DNA of 64,000 nucleotides, from assembly GCA_021292105.1 (NCBI GenBank), contig CM037875.1:59950408-60014407 (forward strand), read 5' to 3'. The position numbers and the translations under genes were made by a program. The notes under the pieces are model-generated. The model was not told where the DNA came from and did no database searches. It saw only the letters and a program-made list of their open reading frames with translations. This document shows, piece after piece, positions 31,255 to 41,379 of the stretch. Origin of the DNA: Anadara kagoshimensis. Its lineage: Eukaryota; Mollusca; Bivalvia; Arcoida; Arcidae. Within the stretch, counting starts at the first letter, position 1. The number at the start of each line of letters is the position of its first letter.

Positions 31255-32660
31255 ATAGGCAACTATTATGTACATTATCGTACTTCACCTGTGTAACGAT
31301 CTACGGCTCAGTGTCTTACGATCGGTACATAGAAATATAGAACAGGTGTACAGTTTTTGTTTCGTTAAAAAGAAACCAAAAAACGATACAAAAAATGACC
31401 ACATCTATTTGAGTTCCTTATTAAATTCCGGTTATTTCAGTATTTTTTGTAAAATTTTAGGACGTCGGGAAATTACTTCCATTTTAAGTTAAAAATATAG
31501 CAGTTATTTCAGCACCATCTCTTAATATTCTTGTTTAATTTTTGAAAAATGTGGTGAACGACCTTTAGTTATAGGCTGTTTTTCACGCTAATTTGATTTT
31601 TTTTCAAAAATGACCACATCTAAAGTGTTAGAGCACACTTTGATAAAGGTAAAAACATAAAAATCAAATGTTGGTTTTGACGGCAAATTACTTCCAATTT
31701 TATTTAAAAATAGGGGAATTTGTGAATATCTAGTGAAGAAATATCCAATATGGCCGACACCGCACCAAGTATAAAAGTTTTATTTTCCCCACCAATATTC
31801 CGGTACAAGTTACACCGACTTCCCCGTAAGTAAAAAACGGTAAAAAATTATAATAATAATAATAATAATAACCAAACAAAAGGTGATATACTTCTCGACC
31901 TTTGAATATACTATTAAAAGTTTTAAAAAATTAAAAATTAAAGACAGATTTGTCAGTCAGCTTCATAAATGTTCTGGATTTTTTTTCAAATAAATATATC
32001 GAGAAAAGTGAGGAGAATGAAAGTGAAATAATCTCTTAAGACAATAAAAATAATTATAAATTATTAATTTAGTCAAATAAGAAAAAAAGTATATATTTTA
32101 ATAATTCTAAAATTTCCAAATTAATTTCATTAGGCCAGTAAGTCGGTCCATCAGTAGTATATCCATCCAAATTAATCTTCTTAATTTGTTGGATTTATCT
32201 TATTAATTTGATCAAATATATCTTTTCAAAATTACAGAAATAACATTTACCGGGTATCATAGAGACTTCATATGTAATGATTTATACACACACGTGTCAA
32301 TCATTTTTTGCAAATTGGACGGTAAGTTCTTTTGATTACAGGTGATAAAGGTCTACTAATAAATAAACAGGATGTTTATTGATAATCTTTAAATTACTGG
32401 TATGTGAGATCCCACTTTCAGCAATATTAATTTATTGTGAATTAATAGTAATCAGAAACTACCTATTGAAGTTTGCCGTGGGAAGATTATACCAGAAAAC
32501 CAAGACATCATGGATTATGTGAACTTTGTAAAAGTGATTTTATACATATTATTTGTTTTTTATTTCAATATGAGGAATTTTCTGATGCAAAAATGTATTC
32601 TATTGATATAAATAATACATTCTTTTTTTCTAATAATAGGACAAAATAGTATTCAAAATT

Positions 32661-32707
<47 letters not shown>

Positions 32708-33240
32708 TTTTGCATTTACCAATTAAATATTTGTTTAATGAATTTGATAAGATAGTTAAACATTAGCATTAAGATGGATGGGTGCAGTGTATCATGAATA
32801 ATCACACTTATTAAAATGTGTATTAGCATTTTTACTTATATTTGTATTGCGCACACATATAGTATTTTTATGCAATTTGATTCATGACTGGATCAAGTTA
32901 CTGTTTTTGTGTAAATTAAAAGGATAAACGTTTAATATATATCCCATTGTTTTTTGCCTAACAAACAGTATATCTTCTACTTCTAAATAATCATCTACTT
33001 TTTCTTTCTCTCGACTTGCATATTTTCCTCTTCATGTGAACATTTAAATTAATATACTGTTTTGCTTGGAATATCTCTTAGAATCATTTTTACCGTCATC
33101 AGTCCATTTTAAACTCATAATGACCATGTCACGTTGTCAGTTACCCAGTGGTCAGTTATCGATGGCTCTTGGTAACGAGGTTTGTGAAATTTACCTGGAA
33201 GAGTTATTCCGCCTGATCATTATACAATATTTTTGCAGTC
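31255..33240. other. ~1.99-kb insertion inside the 3' LTR, unclassified
   Basis: The DNA between the two LTR halves is absent from the 5' LTR, so it arrived after element 1. At most 2 bp (GC) is duplicated at the junctions, and I see no terminal inverted repeats, LTRs or transposase. It contains a diverged internal duplication (AAAAATGACCACATCTA at about 31,393 and 31,606, each followed downstream by AAATTACTTCCA), a short (AAT)n at 31,852 and (TTTA)13 at 32,660-32,710. Frames at 31,268 and 33,066 show no domain. It may be a non-autonomous element or filler from break repair. Confidence 0.75.
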
Positions 33241-33306
33241 GCGACGTGAGGCGCGTTTAGTTTAAAGCAAGAGTAGGCAGTGAGTGATACCCCCGGTCGC
33301 GTTACA
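33241..33306 (+). repeat. Element 1 3' LTR, last 66 bp
   Basis: It starts GACGTGAGGCGCGTTTAG and ends CGCGTTACA, matching the final 66 bp of the 5' LTR, and is followed by the CATA target duplicate. Confidence 0.93.
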
Positions 33307-33397
33307 CATATCAAAATATATCTCAGGATAATATTAATATTTTTTCATCTTTTCACCCATTCCAGTAAATGATAATCCGGCGTCTTCGCGCGACATA

Positions 33398-35212
33398 TGT
33401 TACCGTTGGCAAAAATAGGCACCCCCTTAATTTTTTTTAATGTACGGTCAAGGGGAAGTAACTCGTTACTGTGATGTGACGCTCTTTATTCAGGGAGGCT
33501 GGAAAATCATTATGATTAGTGCCATGCTTCCAGAATAAAGCGCCATCTTATTATTATTCAGGTAATTATTCCCACCCAAATCGATATTAATGTTTTGTAT
33601 ATGATTGTTAAGGTCAATGGCAAGTTTCGAAAACGTCCAATGACTGTGGTATTGCATATAAACAGACCATAGTTAGATTTTCAAGCAACCACGCAGATGA
33701 CAATGATGGCGGGAACATGATTACATTATCTTTGTCATATTTTTATTGCAATGCCCTAGTTTTTGTCGCTCATCTTGCAATAGAAAGACATAATTAACTG
33801 CATAAAGGTTGTCAGTTCGTGTTTATGTACAATAATATTGCATATGAATTATATTCTGTATTTTGCACAGAAATCAATGACGTCATCAATTATGTACACA
33901 CAAGTTGAAGTCTCGCGTTTCAAATTCAAGCATATTGCTTAGAGATGTGTTGCTTATGATACTTATGATTTTTGTTTGGTTGTAAATATATGTTTATCAA
34001 CACTGCCAACAACTCCTTGTAGGATTTCATGTTTTTCATATTAGTAACTTGTTATTTTGTTAATGGCTTTGTATGACAAGTCATGAGTAGTTGATACAAT
34101 GTACTTTGAGTTATAAATGTAATGAGAATGTATTTGTTTTCATCGTAATGGTATTACGGGTTATTATACAGATCATTGTGTATGAAATTGTATTTTACTG
34201 TCATGTTACCATAGTATAGCTGTCATTCAGTAAAATGAGATATTAGAAGGGAAGTTAATACAAACTAGAGACATATTGAAAGGAACTCAATGCCCCTTTC
34301 CAGATGACAGTTTAGCATTATTAAATTAGTCATGTGTGAAGTACTTACTAATTGTGCACATGAATTGTGTTATTTCTATTGTTTATTTTATTTGTTTATT
34401 TTTTTCATAATTGTGGTTTGGTTAGCACTATTCACCAAGTACTTATTGGGTTCGAACCTCAGTTGAGATTATTCATCACTTTGGTACTAAATTAATTGGT
34501 AAAGGTTAAATTTATTTTAACCGTTGTTCAATTCAGTACATTACATTCTTAATTGTTACCATGTCCATGCTGATAAAGCCAGTCTTTTATCTTGCTTGAT
34601 ACTATTTGTCAGTTATAGTCAGTACAACTTACTTATATTAAATTAAGGCATATACCTGTTAATGCTATTCTTTAATATTTTAACTTTACTTATACCAGTC
34701 CTAGCACTACAGGTGAATTGCTATGTATTTCACTACCTTTTGTTGTTTATTGACCTTATTCTGCTGGTATTCCTTTATTAAGTTTATGGCATGTTAGTGT
34801 ATGCCATCTTAGAATTATCTCCCTTATGTTAATGATCTGCCAGTTGGAGTTATCTCCCTTATGTTTATGATCTGCCAGTTGGAGTTATCTCCCTTATGTT
34901 ATTGATCTGATGGAGGTGGAGGTTATTTCACCTTGTGGTATCAATATTGTGTATATGTGTAAAGCAAACAAAGTGTTATTTTCATATTGAGCTTTGATGT
35001 TTATTACCATTTTTGCTGGTTGTTCTGAGGTACAATTTTATATGTATTTTAATGTTTGTATTAACAAAAATGTATCATTATGATTAGTGCCATGCTTCCA
35101 GAATAAAGCGCCAACACTTAATACTGCTCTCATCTTATTATTATTCAGGTGTTCCTGATCGAGACCACTTGTGCCATTGGGTATTCCCCGTTCCCACCTA
35201 ACAGAGGTTACA
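33398..35212 (+). repeat. Element 2 5' LTR (1,815 bp)
   Basis: Starts TGTTACCGTTGGC, ends AGAGGTTACA. It holds a ~77-bp direct repeat near both its ends (33,507-33,562 with a 19-bp deletion, and 35,074-35,150), each copy with AATAAA and TTATTATTATTCAGGT. It also holds three 35-bp units of AGTTATCTCCCTTATGTTTA-type sequence at about 34,811-34,915 and a tRNA-like GGGTTCGAACC block near 34,449. Confidence 0.94.
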
Positions 35213-35215
35213 ATT

Positions 35216-35233
35216 TGGCGCCCAACGTGGGGC
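35216..35233 (+). other. Element 2 primer-binding site, tRNA-Lys type
   Basis: TGGCGCCCAACGTGGGGC, three bases after the LTR, is the 18-nt site known from several retroviruses to pair with the 3' end of tRNA-Lys1,2. First-strand DNA synthesis would start here. Confidence 0.88.
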
Positions 35234-35248
35234 ACACCCATCACTAAA

Positions 35249-36472
35249 ATGGCATTGTTTGAGACACTGGCAGAAGTGCGAGGAAGGATGTACATGTGCG
35301 ATGAAATGGCCTTGTCAACTGCAGTGCTGGAAATAGATGACGGAACTGACATTACAGAATTAAATCGTAATCAATTACTACAGTTACTAGAAAAGAAGAT
35401 AACATCCTGGGAGGCTGATGAGGACAATGGTTTAACTAAGCTTTTAACTTTAAATGACACTTTCATAAAAATTGCACCACCAACTGTGCCAGCTGAAACT
35501 CCCAAAGATGTTAGCTCGGAGGAAGTAACAGACACTGAAACTGTGAAAAACGAAAAAGTGCCGTTATCTCTTTGGAAGCGTGATTTTAAGATATCGGGAC
35601 AGATTGGTGACCCAACTTCTGCAACATGTGTTGGATTTATCAGTTTATCCAGACAAATTGAAAGTGGTCTGAAAAAGGGATACAGTAAAGGGGAGGTGAT
35701 TGATGGTGTTATTAAATCTATACAGCCTGGGCTCAAACTTAGAAGTTATCTAGAAGGGCGACCGGAAATGGAGTTAACTACACTATATGGAATTCTGAGA
35801 GCACATTATAAAGAGAAAAGAGCTACAGAACTCTATCAGGAACTTAGTAGCCTTGTCCAGGGGACATCAGAGGATACTCACGACTTTTTAATACGGGCAT
35901 TAGACCTGAAACAGAGAGTAATTTTTGCATCAAAAGTAAACACTAAGGATGTGAAATATGAAGAGAAAATGGTAAAGGATGTATTTTGTCGTGCCGTCTA
36001 CACTGGCTTTCGCGATGAGACTATAAGAAATGAAATGAAGCAATATTTGGAATGTGGAGTAGAAATAAAGGATGAAGAATTGTTACAAGAATTAAGTTCG
36101 ATATTACTGAAGGAAAGCGAGAGACAACACAAATTTGGTAAAAAGAAGGACACAAGTAAAATAAAAGTTAGTCAAGTTGATATGGCGAAACAAATAGATA
36201 ATGCAAAAGAAAAACAGAAGGAAGGTGTATTAATGGGGGAAGTTAAACTTCTGCGAGCAGAAATAGCGGCTTTAAAAGAGCAGGTTTTTGAAAATTCGAA
36301 GAATGTGGGACCAATAGGTCATTCCCCAAGAAGCACTGGGCTCGGTCACAGGAGGGGCTGCGCTAGTTGTCAGACAAGTGGAAATACTAGATGCACCCAC
36401 TGTTGGAAATGTGGAAGTAGCGAACACTACAAGGTAGGCTGTCGTCAGGGAAACGGAACTGGATCCCGTTAA
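35249..36472 (+). CDS. Element 2 Gag
   Basis: I start at ATG 35,249, 15 bases after the primer site; the frame is also open upstream into the LTR (ATG 35,171), but that start precedes the primer site. The product of 407 residues has a helical capsid-like central region (retrotransposon Gag type), a Lys/Glu-rich segment, and a C-terminal zinc knuckle [14 protein letters not shown] preceded by an extra CASC...CTHC cysteine cluster. It builds the virus-like particle and binds RNA. The last ~50 nt overlap the protease frame and contain a slippery heptamer, implying that a minority of ribosomes shift to make Gag-Pol. Confidence 0.88.
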   Translation: MALFETLAEVRGRMYMCDEMALSTAVLEIDDGTDITELNRNQLLQLLEKKITSWEADEDNGLTKLLTLNDTFIKIAPPTVPAETPKDVSSEEVTDTETVKNEKVPLSLWKRDFKISGQIGDPTSATCVGFISLSRQIESGLKKGYSKGEVIDGVIKSIQPGLKLRSYLEGRPEMELTTLYGILRAHYKEKRATELYQELSSLVQGTSEDTHDFLIRALDLKQRVIFASKVNTKDVKYEEKMVKDVFCRAVYTGFRDETIRNEMKQYLECGVEIKDEELLQELSSILLKESERQHKFGKKKDTSKIKVSQVDMAKQIDNAKEKQKEGVLMGEVKLLRAEIAALKEQVFENSKNVGPIGHSPRSTGLGHRRGCASCQTSGNTRCTHCWKCGSSEHYKVGCRQGNGTGSR

Positions 36473-37542
36473 GGGGACAGGCGGAGGTCCAAGATCAAGT
36501 GTCCCAATTACGTAGTGTTGATGGTAGGAAAAACAAAGAAATTATCAAGGGAAGAGTTTACAAGATTTCACCAAAGTTAAAGAATAATTTAGTTAAACTG
36601 GTTGGAAATCAATGTTTGATCCATGCAAAATTAAACGATAAATTGTTTGAAATGATCTGGGATACAGGTGCTCAAGTATCACTAGTCTCGTGTGGATGGT
36701 TAAAGACACATTTTCCGGAAATTAATGTAAATGGCTTAGATGACTTCGATATTGACTCTACAAATTTCCAGTTACTAGCTGCAAATGGAGGGGATATATC
36801 GGTGAAGGGGTACACCATATTTGATTTTTCGGTAGGAAATGAGTGTGTGAAAGTACCATTTATTGTTTTTGAGGCTGGTGAAGAGTTGCCTATATTGGGA
36901 TATAATGTTATAGAGTTTCTGTTAACAGATCCAAATTTCAAAAATGTTCGACAAGATTTAAGACAGGCAATACCAAATATTTCTGACAATAGATTTAAAG
37001 AACTTGTTCAGCATGTTCACTTGAATGACAATGAGATGTTTGATGTAAGGACAACCAGAAAAGCTACATTGATTCAACCAGGAAAGGATGTGGTTCTCAA
37101 AGTTCATGTGAATTTAGGTAGGAGTGGAAGTGACAATCAGATGTTATTTACTCCATCATTAATGAATTTGCCGGAGGGATTAGAAATGGGTGAGGCACTT
37201 GTCAACATAAAAGGAGATAAAACACAAAATTTCAAGTGTTCCGTGAAGAATACTCGTACAAAACCAGTTGTTCTACCAATGCGCACTATCATTGGAACAC
37301 TGCAAACAATAAATTCTGTAGTAACTGTACCATGTGAGAAAGAAAACACCAAGTCTACAGAAAACGACAGTCAAAAAGTAACTAAAGAGACTTGTGGTAA
37401 AGAGTCAGACTGGACACCATCAATAGAGTTATCTGAAAGTAGTTTGAGTTCACATCAGGAGGCTCAAGTTCGAGAACTGTTTAATGAATATGCTGATGTT
37501 TTTCTAAAGACGATAATGATATTGGAACAGCACCCAAACTAG
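36421..37542 (+). CDS. Element 2 protease region of pol
   Basis: This frame is -1 relative to gag and opens at 36,421, inside gag, without needing its own ATG. It carries a retroviral-type aspartic protease with [12 protein letters not shown] (Asp codon at 36,661) and a later [11 protein letters not shown] flap/dimer-like segment. It then continues into the linker that normally leads to reverse transcriptase and hits a stop at 37,540. The stop results from a shift in a five-T run at 37,499-37,503: the RT reading frame becomes open exactly there. The protease would be produced by frameshifting from gag. Confidence 0.85.
   Translation, partial: RTLQGRLSSGKRNWIPLRGQAEVQDQVSQLRSVDGRKNKEIIKGRVYKISPKLKNNLVKLVGNQCLIHAKLNDKLFEMIWDTGAQVSLVSCGWLKTHFPEINVNGLDDFDIDSTNFQLLAANGGDISVKGYTIFDFSVGNECVKVPFIVFEAGEELPILGYNVIEFLLTDPNFKNVRQDLRQAIPNISDNRFKELVQHVHLNDNEMFDVRTTRKATLIQPGKDVVLKVHVNLGRSGSDNQMLFTPSLMNLPEGLEMGEALVNIKGDKTQNFKCSVKNTRTKPVVLPMRTIIGTLQTINSVVTVPCEKENTKSTENDSQKVTKETCGKESDWTPSIELSESSLSSHQEAQVRELFNEYADVFLKTIMILEQHPN
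36448..36454 (+). promoter_or_regulatory. -1 ribosomal frameshift heptamer GGGAAAC
   Basis: In the gag frame the bases read G GGA AAC, the X XXY YYZ pattern. The site lies within the 52-nt gag/pro overlap and the pro frame is exactly -1. About 6-40 nt downstream the sequence has pairing potential (GATCCC with GGGG, and GGAC with GTCC across AGGCGGAG), which could form the stimulatory stem or pseudoknot. GGGAAAC is an established slippery site in some retroviruses and plant viruses. Confidence 0.85.
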
Positions 37543-40500
37543 AGATTAATATTAATTTATCTGATTCAATTCCGGTTCAAAGTTCATATATGTCAATACC
37601 ACGTCCATTATTTCAAGAAGTACAAGATTACCTCATGGATTTGATCGCTAAGGGATGGATCAGGAAATCAAAGTCGTCGTATTGTAGTCCTATTGTTTGT
37701 GTTCGGAAGAAAGATGGGTCGCTTAGGCTATGCATTGACTATCGACGGCTTAACAGTAAGACTATTCCGGACCGACAGCCAATACCTAGAATACAAGACA
37801 CGTTGGATAGCTTAGGTGGTAACCGTTGGTTTACAGTATTGGATCAAGGCAAGGCCTATCACCAGGGTTTCGTAAAAGAAGAATGTAGGCCTTTCACTGC
37901 ATTTGTATCTCCGTGGGGTCTTTACGAATGGATTCGTATTCCATTTGGACTTACTGGTGCACCTAGTTGCTTCCAGAGATTTATGAATGACTGTTTTGAA
38001 GAGTTTATAAATAAGTTCTGTATTCCGTATCTTGACGATCTGTTAGTATACAGTAAGACATTTTCTGAGCACATCGAACATCTAAGACAAGTTCTTACAA
38101 GAATAAGGGAAGAAGGCATCAAGTTGAAACCAAGAAAATGTGAAGTCTTTCGAAACAAAGTTAGATATCTTGGCTGTATCGTGACAGAAAATGGTTATAT
38201 GATGGATCCGAAAGATAAGGAAGCAGTATTAAAATTGAAGGATAAGTGTCCAAAGAATGTTGGCGAGTTGAGACAACTATTGGGATTTCTTGGTTACTAT
38301 CGTCGTTATATTCCAGACTTTTCGCGACGAGCCAAGTTATTGTATGATATGCTTCAGGTAAAGCCGACTGAGACAAAAGCACCAAAGAAAGGATGCTCAA
38401 AGAGGGGTAAAAATGTGAAACAAAATCAAGCACCGTCTTCGCAAGTTATTACATGGACAAATAATCACAGTGATATACTCAGTGAATTGATAAATTTTCT
38501 ATTACAAGATACAGTTATGGCTTACCCTGACTTTAATCTACCATTCATTGTTCATGTGGACGCATCGCAAGAAGGCCTTGGAGCGATTTTGTATCAGCAA
38601 CAAAACGATCGAAAGCGAGTAATTGCTTACGGCTCACGGACACTTTTGCCAGCTGAAAAAAACTATCACATGCATTCTGGGAAATTAGAATTTCTTGCAC
38701 TTAAATGGGCTATTACAGATCGTTTTAGAGACTACCTATATTATTGCAAAGAGTTTAAAGTTTACAGTGACAATAACCCTTTACAGTACTTATTCACTAC
38801 ACGAAAATTGGATGCAACAAGACTCCGATGGGTGGCTGAACTTTCTGACTTTAATTTCAAGGTATTTTACAAACCAGGTCGTAATAACAATGATGCTGAT
38901 GGTCTCAGTAGGATGCCACTAGATATTGATGAAATAGTCAAGGAGGCAACCGAACAGGTTTCACCAGATATGATGACTGCACATGTAAATGCTTTGAACC
39001 TTCAATCTACAAACTTTATGTCTCAAATAGCCGATTTTTCTACATCCATAAAACCACCGGAGCCAAAAAGTGTGGATAAAACAGTTTCTCTGTCTATTCC
39101 AACACGTGAAAATTTGGATGCTCAAGGAACAAAGAAGTTTGAGAGTTCAAATCATACAGAGAATACACAACTAAAAGAAGTTGATACAAGAGCTGATGTA
39201 AGTCTAGAGAACAGAAGTTTTGTTCAGTCCATACCAGTTAAAGAGTTAATCAAGGCACAGATTGATGATGAATGTATTGGTGTAGTATATCAAGCTGTTC
39301 GAGATAATAAGAAGCCAAAGTTAGATCGAGGTGGCGAATATTCTAGGAACACACATCTTCTACTAAATGAATGGACTAAATTGCAAATTGACAAGGATGG
39401 ATTGTTGCGTCGAGTATGCAATTTACCTGACAATAAGAGACGTTATCAATTGATTTTACCTGCAAAATACCATGAGTTAGTGTACAAAGAATTACATGTG
39501 GAAATGGGACACCTTGGAAGTGAACGTGTAATAAATCTTGTGAGAGAACGTTTTTATTGGCCCAAGATGGCTCAACAAATTGAACATTTTGTAACACATA
39601 AATGTACATGTATAAAAGATAAACGACCAGTGAGAAGAGCTGAGGCTCCTTTGCAACCCATTTCATCGTCATTCCCGTTTGAATTGGTATCAATAGACTT
39701 CCTACATTTGGAGAGATGCAAGGGTGGTTATGAGTATATATTGGTTGTTGTGGATCATTTCACGCGCTTCGCACAAGCTTATCCAACACGCAACAAGTCT
39801 GGACGAACTGCTGCTGACAAAATTTTCAATGATTACATCTTGAAATTTGGTTTCCCATATCGGTTACACCATGACCAAGGGAGAGAATTTGAAAATCAAC
39901 TTTTTCACCGTCTACAGGAATTGTGTAAAATTAGCCGGTCTCGCACGACTCCCTATCACCCCCAAGGGAACGGGCAAGTTGAGAGATATAATCGTACTTT
40001 GTTGGGTATGTTACGAACACTACCAAAGGAGTATAAAGCTGATTGGAAAGCACACCTATCAAAAGTTGTCCATGCATATAATTGTACAAAACATGACTCT
40101 ACAGGTTATAGTCCGTTTTACTTGATGTATGGTAGACAGCCGCGACTACCGATTGACCTAATTTTCAATGTTGCATCACAAGAAAAACAAGTAGACTATG
40201 ACAATTATGTACAGAAGTGGTCAACGTGCATGCAGGAAGCTTATGAAATTGCATCAAAATATGCAATCAAGGCAGGACAACATGGAAAAACGCAACATGA
40301 CAAGCACTTACGTAGTGCAATACTTTTACCAGGAGATCGGGTTCTTGTTCGCAATCTATCAGAACGGGGTGGACCTGGAAAATTACGTTCATACTGGGAA
40401 GATCAAATTTATGTGATTGTGAAATGTATGGCAGAAAATTCCCCAGTATATGAATTAAGACGGGAAGATGGAAAGGGAAACACTAGAAAAATACACCGGA

Positions 40501-40994
40501 ACTTGTTACTACAGTGTAATGACTTGCCTTTGTCATTAAATGGCGAACCTGTGTGTAAGGGAAGCAAACAGAAGAAACAAACTGTTCAGCCACAAACTAG
40601 TAGTAACCAAAATGTTAACATTCAGCAAGTTTCATCTAGTGATTCTGAGGAACTTTATTTACCATCGGGTACTTTGAATCCGTTAGCTGAATCGTATGTT
40701 CCACAGTCATCTGCTGTTGACAACACCATTAGTGAAGAACAAGCTACTAATGACAGTGAAGCTACTATTAACTACGATTATGTTATCGAACCGCTTTCAG
40801 ATGCAGAAGACATAAACAATGTGGGATCGGATGGTGGACATGATGCAAGCGGGGAATCAGACTCCGATATCTCGCATTCATCAAGACCTAAGAGGATTAG
40901 GAGAGTACCAAAACGTTTCACCTATGACACAATTGGAAAACCTTCAACATATGTTTGGTCCAAATGTGTTTATAGAAATCCAGTTTTTGTATAA
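37503..40994 (+). CDS. Element 2 reverse transcriptase-RNase H-integrase
   Basis: The frame opens at the T-run at 37,499-37,503; the first ATG is 37,590. Reverse transcriptase: [12 protein letters not shown] (motif A Asp) and [11 protein letters not shown] (catalytic YLDD, near 38,030). RNase [16 protein letters not shown] and [11 protein letters not shown], ending DADGLSR. Integrase: zinc-binding H...HLGSERV...CTCIKDKR, then Asp (39,696), Asp (39,873) and Glu (39,981), with 35 residues between the last two (DD35E). A C-terminal domain and an acidic Ser-rich tail end in a basic [12 protein letters not shown] segment. All catalytic motifs are present. The domain order RT-RNase H-integrase places it in Ty3/Gypsy; the lineage is not determined. 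It is disconnected from protease by one missing base. Confidence 0.93.
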   Translation, partial: SKDDNDIGTAPKLEININLSDSIPVQSSYMSIPRPLFQEVQDYLMDLIAKGWIRKSKSSYCSPIVCVRKKDGSLRLCIDYRRLNSKTIPDRQPIPRIQDTLDSLGGNRWFTVLDQGKAYHQGFVKEECRPFTAFVSPWGLYEWIRIPFGLTGAPSCFQRFMNDCFEEFINKFCIPYLDDLLVYSKTFSEHIEHLRQVLTRIREEGIKLKPRKCEVFRNKVRYLGCIVTENGYMMDPKDKEAVLKLKDKCPKNVGELRQLLGFLGYYRRYIPDFSRRAKLLYDMLQVKPTETKAPKKGCSKRGKNVKQNQAPSSQVITWTNNHSDILSELINFLLQDTVMAYPDFNLPFIVHVDASQEGLGAILYQQQNDRKRVIAYGSRTLLPAEKNYHMHSGKLEFLALKWAITDRFRDYLYYCKEFKVYSDNNPLQYLFTTRKLDATRLRWVAELSDFNFKVFYKPGRNNNDADGLSRMPLDIDEIVKEATEQVSPDMMTAHVNALNLQSTNFMSQIADFSTSIKPPEPKSVDKTVSLSIPTRENLDAQGTKKFESSNHTENTQLKEVDTRADVSLENRSFVQSIPVKELIKAQIDDECIGVVYQAVRDNKKPKLDRGGEYSRNTHLLLNEWTKLQIDKDGLLRRVCNLPDNKRRYQLILPAKYHELVYKELHVEMGHLGSERVINLVRERFYWPKMAQQIEHFVTHKCTCIKDKRPVRRAEAPLQPISSSFPFELVSIDFLHLERCKGGYEYILVVVDHFTRFAQAYPTRNKSGRTAADKIFNDYILKFGFPYRLHHDQGREFENQLFHRLQELCKISRSRTTPYHPQGNGQVERYNRTLLGMLRTLPKEYKADWKAHLSKVVHAYNCTKHDSTGYSPFYLMYGRQPRLPIDLIFNVASQEKQVDYDNYVQKWSTCMQEAYEIASKYAIKAGQHGKTQHDKHLRSAILLPGDRVLVRNLSERGGPGKLRSYWEDQIYVIVKCMAENSPVYELRREDGKGNTRKIHRNLLLQCNDLPLSLNGEPVCKGSKQKKQTVQPQTSSNQNVNIQQVSSSDSEELYLPSGTLNPLAESYVPQSSAVDNTISEEQATNDSEATINYDYVIEPLSDAEDINNVGSDGGHDASGESDSDISHSSRPKRIRRVPKRFTYDTIGKPSTYVWSKCVYRNPVFV

Positions 40995-41367
40995 AAGATA
41001 AATGTTGGACACTATTTTTCTTTGACTGTTATTTTGTTATAAATGTTGTTGTTTAACTAGTGTGGTTTAATAATGACAATGTAAGGATATAACTACTGGT
41101 GAGGAATTGAAATAATTACCAAATAATATCAAGTACAGTTTATGGGAGTAATATACAGAGGTGATTATGGTAGATAAAGGTTAAGTTTAAACTGATGTAC
41201 TTTATAGGTAAATGTATAATGGTATAATTGCCATGTTATAGCAGACTGGCCAATCTCTATATAGTTGAATATTGAATTCTGACATTTTATCTATTTGGTT
41301 GACATAGAGTATTAGTGTGTAACATGTATATTACTTGTAGAACAAATGGTGAGGACACCATTTATTT
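40995..41367 (+). other. Element 2 3' internal non-coding region
   Basis: About 370 bp between the pol stop and the polypurine tract; no ORF. Confidence 0.6.
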
Positions 41368-41379
41368 TGGAGGGGAGAG
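41368..41379 (+). other. Element 2 polypurine tract
   Basis: TGGAGGGGAGAG directly precedes the TGTTACC start of the 3' LTR. Confidence 0.85.

Larger units (their letters stand above)
22983..33310 (+). mobile_element. Ty3/Gypsy element 1, RT-less, with split 3' LTR
   Basis: A complete insertion. The target duplication CATA lies at 22,983-22,986 and 33,307-33,310. The 5' LTR is 22,987-24,657, the internal region 24,658-29,658, and the 3' LTR 29,659-31,254 plus 33,241-33,306, interrupted by a later insertion. Only a few differences separate the LTRs (a 2-bp gap near 30,121, a roughly 10-bp deletion near 31,099, one inserted G near 30,789 and one deleted base near 31,010), so the insertion is recent. 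A polypurine tract abuts the 3' LTR. No env-like ORF is present. Confidence 0.93.

Noticed and set aside
33066-33260. 64-codon frame at the right edge of the LTR insertion
   Set aside because: It crosses the insertion/LTR junction and has no signature.
38695-40416. Plus-strand 70-90 codon frames inside element 2 pol, and minus-strand ones opposite it
   Set aside because: Shadows of the RT-RNase H-integrase frame.
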